The notes under the pieces: generated by a model | Seen by the model: the letters and a program-made list of their open reading frames with translations, nothing else | Told to the model about the DNA's origin: nothing | The model's database searches: none | Origin: DASUPK01 sp963763955 | Lineage (GTDB): Bacteria; Actinomycetota; Thermoleophilia; Solirubrobacterales; 70-9 | Length of the DNA stretch: 64,000 nucleotides | Assembly: GCA_963763955.1 (NCBI GenBank) | Contig: CAVXQP010000010.1 | Location: 124,001-188,000, forward strand | Direction of reading: 5' to 3' | Shown: one piece after another, positions 8,523 to 19,725 of the stretch | How the letters are laid out: each line of letters opens with the position of its first letter | How positions within the stretch are numbered: position 1 is the stretch's first letter | Made by a program: the position numbers and the translations under genes

Positions 8523-11310
8523 AGACCGGTTCCGCCGGTCCCACCGGTGCCGCCGGTGGCGCCACCACCACCTCCCCCCTCCGCCGCCGCCGCCGCCTCC
8601 GCCTCCGGCGGGCGCTCCGGCGTTGCCGCCTCCGCCTGCACTCACCGCCGCCGCCTCCGCCTCCGCCTCCGCCGGAGGGTGAGCCGGACGACGAGGAGGG
8701 GGAGTACGAGGGCGTGTAGGTGCTGGTCGTGGTGGTAGAGCTCGAGCCGCCCTTGTGGTTCTCCGCGGCCTTCTGCTCTGAGTAGATCCGCTCGATCGTC
8801 GCCATGATCCGGCCCCAGATCTCGGCCGGGTAGGTGCCACCATCGACGGGGCCGCCGTTGAAGTCGGTCGACATCGACTGGGTGCTGTCGGCGTGGCCGA
8901 CCCAGACGCAAGTCGTGAAGTGCTCGTCACCTCCGCAGAACCAGGCGTCGCCGTTGTTCTCGGTGGTGCCGGTCTTGCCCCACTCGGTGCTGTTGTTGAA
9001 CTGGGCGAGCCTCCCGGTGCCGCCCAGGATGTTTGCGTGGAGGATGGTCTTCATCTCGTTCGCGACGCTCTCCGAGAGGACGCGGATCTTCTTGGGGTGG
9101 TTCTCGGCGACGGTGTCACCGTTGGGCGCCGTGACCTTGTCGATCGCGACGGGGCCCAGGTCCGCGGGCGCGTTGTTGGGGCCCGGGCTGGCGTCGAGGT
9201 TGCCGCCCACGCGCTCACCGCCGGTGGCGATCGTCTCGTAGGCGTGAGCCATCTCGAGCGGGGTCACACCCGGGTCGATCGCGCCGAGGACCATCGACGG
9301 GTTGGTCGAGAAGTCAGTCTGGATGCCCATCTCATGGGCGGTGTGGGCGATCCGCTTGGTTCCACCGCGGACGGCGGGGCTCCCGCCGCAACCCTGGACG
9401 CAGCGGTCCGTCCGGCCCAGCGCGAGCTCGGAGTAGACCGAGTTGTCGGAATGCAGCGTCGCGTCGTAGAGGCTGGAGCTGCCGAAGTACTCATCGTTGT
9501 AGTTGTGGACGTCGAAGTACTCGTGCTTCGAGCCGGGGACCTTGAAGATCTTCTCGTTGGACGCGTAGCTGGTGTTGGGGGAGATCCCCTGGCTGAGCGC
9601 CGTCGCGAGGGTGAACGGCTTGAAGGACGAACCCGGCTGGCGGTGGCCGTTGGTCGCCAGGTTGAAGGGATGCGTCTGGAAGTTGTTTCCCCCGACCATC
9701 GCCTTCACCTCTCCCGTCGAGTTGTCGATCACGACCACCGAGGCGGTCGGGCTGACCCCGGAGAGCGTGCTCTGTGCGATCTCCTGCGCGGCGTTCTGCA
9801 TATCCAGGTCGAGCGAGCTGTGGATCTGATACCCGCCCCCGAAGGCGCGACCGGCGCCGTAGAGGTCGACCACCTGCTGGCGCAGCCAGGAGGTGAAGTA
9901 CGGGGAGAGGGAGTCGTCGGTCGGGTGCTGGATGTCTGAGGCCGCCGGGACCGGCGTGTTGATCCCCTGGCCAGGCCCGTTGTACTCCTCCTGGCTGATG
10001 TCCTCCTGATCAAGCATGTTCTGTAGGACCAGGTTGCGCCGGTCCGTAGCGGCCTGCGGATTGGCTCTGGGCGAGAAGGCCGAGGGTGAGGCGATGATCC
10101 CGGCGAGCATCGCCGCCTGCGGCGGCGTCAGGACCTTGGCGCATGGGTCCTCTCCGCTGCCGCCGCACGGATGACCCTCGCGAGCGAGCTCCTTGCCGAA
10201 GTAAGTGCGGGCGGCCGCCTCGATCCCGTATGCGCCCTCGCCGAAGTAGATGGTGTTCAGGTACTCGGTGAGGATCTTGTCCTTGGTCCAGTGGCGCTCG
10301 AGCTGGGTTGCGAGCGCGGCCTCGCGGAACTTCTCGAAGATCGTTCGGCTCCCCTGCGCCTCGAGCGCGTTCTTGACGAACTGCTCCGTGATCGTCGAGG
10401 CGCCCTGCGTCGACCCACCCGGCAGGATGTCCTGGAGGCCGGCTCGGACCATGCCCTGGAGGTCAACGCCGCCGTGCTGGTAGAAGCGCTTGTCCTCGAT
10501 CGCCACCGCAGCCTGCTTCATGTAGGGCGAGATCTGATCGGAGTCGGCCAGGATGCGGTTGTTGTTGTTGAGCAGGGCCCCGATCTTGTTGCCCTGATCG
10601 TCGAGGACGACGGAGTTCTTGGCCTCGGCGAACTCCTTCTTGTTCTCGAGCTGGGGCAGGTCCTGCGAGATCGCCATCATCATCCCGAAGAAGGTCGAGA
10701 CGATCGCCAGCAACCCGAGACCCAGGAGGAGGATCAGCAGTCGGAGCTTCTTGATCCGACCGGGCTTGGGCTTGCGCGGGCGGCGAGAGCTGATCCGTCG
10801 CGGGAGTCGCGGGGGAGGGGGCTTGCCGGCGCCGCCGACGTCCGCGGTACCCGGCTGCGGGATCCGGGTCGGGACGCGCTCCCTGAGGGCCTGCACCCGA
10901 TCTCGGCTCTCGGAGATGCGCTCACCGCCGACCCGTCGCAGGCTCTGGATCCCGCCCTGGAGGGCATGCCTGATCGCCGAGCCGCGACGGGCGACGCCGC
11001 TCTTCTGCGGCTGGCGGGAGAGCATCGACTCGAAGTCGACGTCCTCCTCCTCGGCGTCCTTGCGCTCGAGGCGGGCGCGCTCCTCATCGAGGTCGAGGAT
11101 GGGGCTGGGACGGCGGGAGGCCCGGCGGCGGGCCTCCTTGGCGAAATTGCGGGCCTCCCCCGGGGTGGGAGGGCCGGCTGGACCGTCGTGGCGCTCGCGG
11201 AGCGGGGAGCGAATGCCGGGCTCGAAGTCGTCATCGCCGAGACTGAGCCAGTCGCCCTCGTCGGCGGTCGGGCGATGAGCTGGGGGCGAAGCGGCGAGAG
11301 CCGTTGCCAT
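8503..11310 (-). CDS. class A penicillin-binding protein (transglycosylase/transpeptidase)
   Basis: 935 residues: a Pro/Arg-rich cytoplasmic region (1-185), one membrane segment (about 190-213), a GT51 glycosyltransferase domain with EDKRFYQHGGVDLQG, and a transpeptidase domain with the active serine in GSSFKPF, the HSDNSVY triad element and EWGKTGTTENNGDAW. Cys pairs (GHPCGG/EDPCAK, DRCVQGCGG, WFCGGD/TTCVW) suggest disulfides outside the cell. It polymerises and crosslinks peptidoglycan. Both ends are odd: the Gly-rich tail switches to an Arg-rich reading near 8670, and a disordered Asp/Asn/Gly-rich reading frame precedes the start in another frame. Either may reflect indels; see findings. 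Confidence 0.9.
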   Translation of the reverse strand: MATALAASPPAHRPTADEGDWLSLGDDDFEPGIRSPLRERHDGPAGPPTPGEARNFAKEARRRASRRPSPILDLDEERARLERKDAEEEDVDFESMLSRQPQKSGVARRGSAIRHALQGGIQSLRRVGGERISESRDRVQALRERVPTRIPQPGTADVGGAGKPPPPRLPRRISSRRPRKPKPGRIKKLRLLILLLGLGLLAIVSTFFGMMMAISQDLPQLENKKEFAEAKNSVVLDDQGNKIGALLNNNNRILADSDQISPYMKQAAVAIEDKRFYQHGGVDLQGMVRAGLQDILPGGSTQGASTITEQFVKNALEAQGSRTIFEKFREAALATQLERHWTKDKILTEYLNTIYFGEGAYGIEAAARTYFGKELAREGHPCGGSGEDPCAKVLTPPQAAMLAGIIASPSAFSPRANPQAATDRRNLVLQNMLDQEDISQEEYNGPGQGINTPVPAASDIQHPTDDSLSPYFTSWLRQQVVDLYGAGRAFGGGYQIHSSLDLDMQNAAQEIAQSTLSGVSPTASVVVIDNSTGEVKAMVGGNNFQTHPFNLATNGHRQPGSSFKPFTLATALSQGISPNTSYASNEKIFKVPGSKHEYFDVHNYNDEYFGSSSLYDATLHSDNSVYSELALGRTDRCVQGCGGSPAVRGGTKRIAHTAHEMGIQTDFSTNPSMVLGAIDPGVTPLEMAHAYETIATGGERVGGNLDASPGPNNAPADLGPVAIDKVTAPNGDTVAENHPKKIRVLSESVANEMKTILHANILGGTGRLAQFNNSTEWGKTGTTENNGDAWFCGGDEHFTTCVWVGHADSTQSMSTDFNGGPVDGGTYPAEIWGRIMATIERIYSEQKAAENHKGGSSSTTTTSTYTPSYSPSSSSGSPSGGGGGGGGGGECRRRRQRRSARRRRRRRRRRRGEVVVAPPAAPVGPAEPVSRQQPR

Positions 11311-11512
11311 TGCCGTTCGTGCGCCCGTTCGCTCGGGAGCCGTTGGCCCGGCCGTTGCCGCGATGGCTCTCGCCCTCGTCGTATTCGAGATCGGGCAGCT
11401 CCCGGCCGGTGCCGTTCCCTGGGGAGTCCTTGTCCTTCGGCTCGCGGTGCTCGGTCCGCGACGCCGATCGTCCCCGGTCTACGTCGAAGTCGAAATCGAA
11501 GTCGTCTGTCAT
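11231..11512 (-). CDS. low-complexity reading frame abutting the PBP start; possible missing N terminus of the PBP
   Basis: From the ATG at 11512 the frame encodes a disordered acidic protein (MTDDFDFDFDVDRG..., then repeated Asn-Gly). It runs 80 bases into the PBP gene in a different frame. GC-rich third positions hold in this frame until about 11290 and then in the PBP frame. Removing one base of the five-G run at 11282-11286 would join it to the PBP (…RRFAP-AHRPTADEGDW…). It is either the true PBP N terminus split by an indel or a small overlapping gene. Confidence 0.4.
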   Translation of the reverse strand: MTDDFDFDFDVDRGRSASRTEHREPKDKDSPGNGTGRELPDLEYDEGESHRGNGRANGSRANGRTNGNGNGSRRFAPSSSPDRRRGRLAQSRR

Positions 11513-11627
11513 GTCGCGTGAGGCGACGCCTGGTGCCCGGTCCGTATCCGGATCAAGCTCTCGCCTGTACGTCAAATCTACGGGCGCGCACGGACCCTCG
11601 CGCCCGGCCAGGCGGAAGTCGGCAGTC

Positions 11628-11633
11628 TAGCAT
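11628..11633 (+). promoter_or_regulatory. -10 box (TAGCAT) of the tyrS leader transcript
   Basis: TAGCAT ends 7 bases before the GTG at 11641, the spacing seen at many starts in this window, which predicts a transcript beginning at that GTG. No clear -35 element is visible. Confidence 0.4.
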
Positions 11634-11640
11634 TGGCTTC

Positions 11641-11694
11641 GTGGCTGAATTCCGGGTCAGATCGGGCGCCGGCGCGGGCGCGGCTCAGGCGTGA
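11641..11694 (+). CDS. putative 17-residue leader peptide of tyrS
   Basis: GTG 11641 opens a 17-codon frame (VAEFRVRSGAGAGAAQA) whose TGA stop overlaps the tyrS GTG start in a GTGA junction. The start sits 7 bases after TAGCAT, so it would be translated from a leaderless mRNA and feed ribosomes to tyrS. It has no tyrosine codon, so classic tyrosine attenuation is unlikely. It could be chance; there is no homology support. Confidence 0.4.
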   Translation: MAEFRVRSGAGAGAAQA

Positions 11695-12860
11695 CTGACC
11701 TCGACACCCTCGCGCGCGGAGCCGAGGAGGTGCTCCCCGCAGGGGAGCTCGCCAAGCAGCTCGCCGGGGGCGACCCGCTTCGCGTGAAGCTCGGCATCGA
11801 CCCGACCGCTCCCGACATCCACCTGGGACACGTCGTCGTGCTCACCAAGCTGGCTCAGTTCCAGCAACTGGGGCACCGGGTCGTGCTGATCATCGGCGAC
11901 TACACCGCCAGGGTGGGGGACCCGAGCGGGCGCGATTCACAACGACCGATCCTCACCCCCGATGAGATCGACGCGAATGCGAAGACGTTCCAGGACCAGG
12001 CGTTCAAGGTCCTCGACCGCGAGGCGACCGAGGTGCGCTTCAACAGCGAGTGGCTCGACATGCCGGCGCAGGAGCTGTTCCAGCTGATGGCGAAGGTGAC
12101 CGTGGCGCGGCTGCTCGAACGGGAGGACTTCACCAGGCGCATGCAGGCCGACCAGCCGATCTCCTCGCTTGAGCTGCTCTATCCGATCCTTCAGGGCTAC
12201 GACTCCGTCGCCATCCGCTCCGACGTCGAGCTCGGCGGCACCGACCAGAAGTTCAACCTGCTCTTCGCCCGCGACATCCAGCGCGCCTACGAGGTGCCGG
12301 AGCAGTCGATCATGACCATGCCGATCCTGCCCGGGATCGACGGGGTGCGCCGGATGAGCAAATCGCTCGACAACTACGTCGGGGTGACCGACCCGCCGGA
12401 GGAGATGTTCGGGAAGCTGATGAGGATCCCGGACGAGGCCATGGGCACCTACTACGAGCTCCTGCTCGGGGAGAGCGTTCCGGAGGGCGACCCGATGGCC
12501 GCGAAGAGACTGCTTGCGCGGCGTATCGTGGAGCGGTTCCACGACTCCGCTGCCGCCGAGGCCGCCGAGGCCCGCTTCGACACCGTGCACGTCGCCCGGG
12601 AGATCCCCGAGGACATTCCCGAGCTCTCCCTCGCGGAAGCGGATGGCGTCCAGGAGAACGGCGGGGACGTGCACCTGCCCGCTCTCATCGCCGGTGTCTT
12701 CGGCATCTCGAGCAGCGAGGCGAGACGGCTGATCGCGCAGGGCGGCGTGAAGCTCGACGGTGAGGGGGTCGACCCCGGTCGCCTGGACCTGTCGGCAGGG
12801 GAGCTCGGCGGGCGCGTGCTCCAGGTCGGGAAACGCCGCTTCGTCCGCCTCAATCCTTGA
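11691..12860 (+). CDS. tyrS: tyrosyl-tRNA synthetase
   Basis: 389 residues, class I. The HIGH-type motif is HLGH in PTAPDIHLGHVVVL (about residues 41-44) and the KMSKS-type motif is RMSKS in GVRRMSKSLDNYVGV. YPILQGYDSVAI and ELGGTDQKFNLLFARD are the tyrosine and tRNA binding segments. The C terminus has an S4-like RNA-binding region (SSSEARRLIAQGGVKLDG). It charges tRNA-Tyr in the cytoplasm. It ends just upstream of the rRNA promoter. Confidence 0.96.
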   Translation: MTDLDTLARGAEEVLPAGELAKQLAGGDPLRVKLGIDPTAPDIHLGHVVVLTKLAQFQQLGHRVVLIIGDYTARVGDPSGRDSQRPILTPDEIDANAKTFQDQAFKVLDREATEVRFNSEWLDMPAQELFQLMAKVTVARLLEREDFTRRMQADQPISSLELLYPILQGYDSVAIRSDVELGGTDQKFNLLFARDIQRAYEVPEQSIMTMPILPGIDGVRRMSKSLDNYVGVTDPPEEMFGKLMRIPDEAMGTYYELLLGESVPEGDPMAAKRLLARRIVERFHDSAAAEAAEARFDTVHVAREIPEDIPELSLAEADGVQENGGDVHLPALIAGVFGISSSEARRLIAQGGVKLDGEGVDPGRLDLSAGELGGRVLQVGKRRFVRLNP

Positions 12861-12886
12861 ACAGGGGCGCTCCAGCGGTCTATACT
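12857..12886 (+). promoter_or_regulatory. putative rRNA operon promoter
   Basis: TTGAAC (12857-12862), an 18-base spacer and TATACT (12881-12886) form the best vegetative promoter between tyrS and the 16S gene. The -35 overlaps the last codon and stop of tyrS. Predicted start near 12893, about 350 bases before mature 16S. No better -10 is visible between here and 13242. Confidence 0.6.
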
Positions 12887-12972
12887 CCCCGGTCGCTCTT
12901 GCTTCGGATCACGAAAGGAGCAGCCTCGTAAGAGGAGCCCAAATCGGCCGAGAGATCGGCCGGCGCGTCACC

Positions 12973-12997
12973 GGGCCCCTCGGCGAGGGGCCCTTTT
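12973..12997 (+). terminator. intrinsic terminator-like hairpin in the rRNA leader
   Basis: GGGCCCCTC, loop GGC, GAGGGGCCC: a perfect 9-bp stem followed by TTTT. It lies 110 bases after tyrS and about 80 bases after the predicted rRNA start. It may end tyrS transcripts, attenuate rRNA transcripts, or both. Two smaller hairpins precede it (CCTC-GTAA-GAGG near 12930 and CGGCCG-N6-CGGCCG near 12947-12964). Confidence 0.65.
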
Positions 12998-13050
12998 CGT
13001 GAACGAAGCCTGAGTGGTGAGGCGACGAGACCCGTCGACCCGCCGAGTGG

Positions 13051-13071
13051 TCTTTGAAAACTGAGCAGCGC
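13051..13071 (+). other. boxA-like site and 5' arm of the 16S processing stem
   Basis: TCTTTGAAAACT is the boxA-like antitermination sequence seen upstream of many Gram-positive rRNA genes. The 21 bases pair with 14847-14867 downstream of 16S (20 of 21 canonical, one G-U), forming the long stem expected as an RNase III substrate. Confidence 0.75.
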
Positions 13072-13242
13072 GCGACGAGGGACCAACCCGGTCCTTCGTC
13101 GCTCGAGCCCGACCCCCGCCCATCATGCACCGGGTGGGGGTTGATAACTCCGTCATGTTCGCCGCCGCTCTGTGTACGCGGTGGCAAGTAGTCAGCGACA
13201 TGACAACTCTCTTGTGACGTACGTTTGACGTCACGTCACACT

Positions 13243-14791
<1,549 letters not shown>

Positions 14792-14846
14792 TAGGGAGAC
14801 CTAGATACGTCGACCGGGCTTGGACCGGACGCCTCGAGCGTCCGGG

Positions 14847-14867
14847 GCGCTGCTCAGTTTTCAGAGA
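14847..14867 (+). other. 3' arm of the 16S processing stem
   Basis: GCGCTGCTCAGTTTTCAGAGA is complementary to 13051-13071 upstream of 16S, with one G-U pair. Confidence 0.72.
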
Positions 14868-14900
14868 CGCCGGCGGGAAACCCCGTGCGGACGCCTCCGT

Positions 14901-14924
14901 GGACCTTGAAAACTGCACTAGGCC
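14901..14924 (+). other. second boxA-like site and 5' arm of the outer 23S processing stem
   Basis: CCTTGAAAACT (14904-14914) resembles the boxA-like site upstream of 16S. The 24 bases pair with 18102-18125 after 23S with one mismatch and two G-U pairs. Confidence 0.68.
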
Positions 14925-14950
14925 GAGCGCCCGTTACGAGAGGGTGTCAC

Positions 14951-14981
14951 GCGAGGGTGCTCCGAAGGGAGCAACCCGTTT
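14951..14981 (+). repeat. dispersed hairpin repeat, copy 2 (16S-23S spacer)
   Basis: GCGAGGGTGCTCC-GAAG-GGAGCAACCCGTTT: a 9-bp stem with the bulged A common to the family. The rest of the spacer (14792-15100, 309 bases) has no tRNA gene; it holds the processing stems, this hairpin and a 12-base direct repeat ACCCGTTTTGTG at 14974-14985 and 14994-15005. Confidence 0.8.
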
Positions 14982-15053
14982 TGTGCGTGCGCCACCCGTT
15001 TTGTGATGGGCGTTCTTTGCGCTTTCCCACTGACATCGGGGGAGGCGCATAAA

Positions 15054-15063
15054 GGAAAGAAGC
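15054..15063 (+). other. 5' arm of the inner 23S processing stem
   Basis: GGAAAGAAGC is perfectly complementary to GCTTCTTTCC at 18092-18101. The two arms bracket the mature 23S ends. Confidence 0.6.
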
Positions 15064-15100
15064 CGAGCTCTCAGACACTCGTGTCTGGGAGCAGCTCACC

Positions 15101-18082
<2,982 letters not shown>

Positions 18083-18091
18083 GATTTTTTT

Positions 18092-18125
18092 GCTTCTTTC
18101 CGGCCTGGTGCGGTTTTCAAGCTCC
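18092..18125 (+). other. 3' arms of the 23S processing stems
   Basis: 18092-18101 (GCTTCTTTCC) pairs with 15054-15063, and 18102-18125 pairs with 14901-14924. These predict excision of pre-23S from the transcript by a double-strand cut. Confidence 0.62.
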
Positions 18126-18145
18126 ACGGGGGCCGTCTCTACACC

Positions 18146-18264
18146 TTTCGGTGGCGAGATAGCGAGAGGGAAACACCTCTTCCCATTCCGAACAGAGCCG
18201 TTAAGCCTCTCAGCGCCGATGGTACTTGGAGGGCAACCTCCCGGGAGAGTAGGTCGCCGCCGGT
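18146..18264 (+). rRNA. rrf: 5S ribosomal RNA
   Basis: About 119 nt. Conserved blocks: AACACCTCTTCCCATTCCGAACAG, AGCGCCGATGGTACT and GGGAGAGTAGG. The ends pair as CGGTGGCGA with TCGCCGCCG, which sets the limits to within a few bases. It is the last gene of the rRNA operon. Confidence 0.93.
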
Positions 18265-18272
18265 CTTTCATG

Positions 18273-18295
18273 GAGCCGCCCTCGGGCGGCTCTTT
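18273..18295 (+). terminator. rRNA operon terminator
   Basis: GAGCCGCCC, loop TC, GGGCGGCTC, then TTTCT: a 9-bp GC stem 9 bases after 5S. The opposite-strand small frame stops at its right edge, so it may act in both directions. Confidence 0.85.
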
Positions 18296-18490
18296 CTATG
18301 CGGCGACGCGCTCCTGGACGCCGGCCCGGTCGTGCAGGTGATGCGGAGCGCCCGAGGCGAGCCCGATCGGACGCCCCTCGCAGTCGCGAGCGGGCTCCGG
18401 CTCGATCCCGTATTCGCCGAGCGTGGCGAAGTCGACCACCAAATCCGCCGCGTCGAGTAGCCGTTCCCTCATGTCGATCAGCTTTCCCAT
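18296..18490 (-). CDS. small hypothetical protein
   Basis: 64 codons from ATG 18490 (MGKLIDMRERLLDAADLVVDF...). A GGGAAAG site before the internal ATG at 18475 could make that the real start. Codon third positions are GC-rich as in real genes here, and the stop abuts the rRNA terminator. No family recognised, no membrane segment or signal peptide. It is transcribed divergently from the membrane protein gene at 18648. Moderate support only. Confidence 0.4.
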   Translation of the reverse strand: MGKLIDMRERLLDAADLVVDFATLGEYGIEPEPARDCEGRPIGLASGAPHHLHDRAGVQERVAA

Positions 18491-18647
18491 GGGCGGGAAG
18501 GTATGGATGGCCTCGGACGGAACTTCCTCATTTGCAGGGGAAGTTGCAGAAGGGAAGTCACGCGTGCGAGCGTGCGACGCGGGCGGGTTCGGTCCGCCGG
18601 ATATGTTCCCGCGCGAACACACAGCCGAGTCCATCAAGGGGGTCTCA

Positions 18648-19154
18648 ATGCCACTCGCGGTCACCAACGTCGAGTTCTCGATCTTCCTGCACATCACCGC
18701 GGTCGTCGTCGGATTCGGCGCGACCTTCTCCGAGTCGGTCATGTTCCCGGTGGCAATGAAGATGAGCGCCCGCAACCTTCCCTACGTCCACCGTCTGCAG
18801 CTCACGCTCAACCAGTTCTTCGCGATCCCTGCGGCGATTGTCGTCGCCGCCACCGGGATCTATCAGGTCGACAAGTTCAACTTCGACTACGGCAACTTCT
18901 GGCTGAGCGCGACGATCGCGATCCTGGTGGTCATCTTCCTGGTGAACATCCTCTTCTTCATCCCGACGGACAGGAGGCTCTTGCCCATCATCGAGAAGGC
19001 CATCGCCGACGCCGGCGACCGGGAGCTGAAACTCTCAGACCTGCCGCCCACCTACCAGCGTTTGGGCAGAGCGGAGGGGATCGTCGGTTCGATCATGGGG
19101 ATTCTGTTGATCGCGGCGATCTTCTTCATGACCACCAAGCCCGGGCTTGGCTAG
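18648..19154 (+). CDS. integral membrane protein, DUF2269-like
   Basis: 168 residues from ATG 18648, preceded by AAGGGGG 6 bases upstream; the frame is open further upstream but that part looks non-coding. Four hydrophobic segments are visible: about residues 8-30, 45-65 (ending in the FAIPAAIVVAATGIYQV region), 78-98 (ATIAILVVIFLVNILFFI) and 145-163. It resembles small predicted membrane proteins of unknown function (DUF2269). The next gene starts within or just after its end. Confidence 0.6.
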   Translation: MPLAVTNVEFSIFLHITAVVVGFGATFSESVMFPVAMKMSARNLPYVHRLQLTLNQFFAIPAAIVVAATGIYQVDKFNFDYGNFWLSATIAILVVIFLVNILFFIPTDRRLLPIIEKAIADAGDRELKLSDLPPTYQRLGRAEGIVGSIMGILLIAAIFFMTTKPGLG

Positions 19155-19167
19155 CGACGATCCAGAG

Positions 19168-19725
19168 ATGCCGGCCACGGTTCTCTTCGTCCACAGCTCG
19201 GGGCCACAGGGACCGAGGGAGGGAAGCGCGCCATTCGCCGCCCGCCTGCGAGAAGAGCTCGGATCCGCCTACGAGATCCAGTTCCCGATCATGCCCGCAC
19301 CGGAGGACCCGCACTTCGAGCCCTGGAGCGAGCGGCTGGGCGAGATCCTGGCCGGGATCGACCAGCCCGTCGTCGTGGTCGGACACTCGCTCGGCGGCTC
19401 GGTCGCGCTCAAGCACCTCTCCGAGGCCGATCGGCGCGAGCCGATCGCCGGCCTCCTGTTGGTCGCGGCGCCGTTCTGGCGCGAGGAGGACTGGGCGGTG
19501 GAGTGGGCCCTGCCTGAGGGCTGGCCGGGCGCGTCGGCTGCGCTGCCCCCGACCTTCCTGTTCCACAGCCGCGACGACGAGGAGATCCCATTTGCCCAGC
19601 TCGAGCTCTATGCGAAGCGACTCCCGGAGGCCGAGGTTCATCCCCTCGACGGCAATGGGCACCTCCTCGACCGGGGCGACCTGAGCGAGATCGTCGAGAC
19701 GATCCGCAAGCTGTCGGCGAGCTAG
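19168..19725 (+). CDS. small alpha/beta hydrolase (RBBP9/YdeN-like)
   Basis: 185 residues from ATG 19168 (MPATVLFVHSSGPQG). Nucleophile elbow GHSLGGSVAL at about residues 75-84; a late acid (HSRDDEEIPF) and histidine (LDGNGHLLDRG) complete a Ser-Asp-His triad. The size and order of motifs fit the RBBP9/YdeN serine hydrolases. An upstream in-frame TTG at 19147 overlaps the previous gene. Substrate unknown. The stop shares a CTAG with the convergent dnaE2 stop. Confidence 0.75.
   Translation: MPATVLFVHSSGPQGPREGSAPFAARLREELGSAYEIQFPIMPAPEDPHFEPWSERLGEILAGIDQPVVVVGHSLGGSVALKHLSEADRREPIAGLLLVAAPFWREEDWAVEWALPEGWPGASAALPPTFLFHSRDDEEIPFAQLELYAKRLPEAEVHPLDGNGHLLDRGDLSEIVETIRKLSAS

Noticed and set aside
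8540..8690. CRISPR or tandem-repeat array in the GGN-rich region
   Set aside because: It is a simple low-complexity Gly-codon run without unique spacers. No CRISPR array was seen in the window.
8265..8930. Separate gene in the frame with GGGGNAGAPAGGGG near the PBP 3' end
   Set aside because: Only a short central part looks coding; it is better explained as a misframed piece of the PBP tail.
10165..10200. Copy of the hairpin repeat in the PBP gene (ACCCTCGCGAGC)
   Set aside because: The match is limited to the short ACCCTCGC segment and no complementary arm follows.
14792..15100. Possible tRNA-Ile or tRNA-Ala in the 16S-23S spacer
   Set aside because: No cloverleaf, no GTTCGAATC-type T arm; the spacer is explained by processing stems and the hairpin repeat. 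No tRNA gene was found elsewhere in the window.
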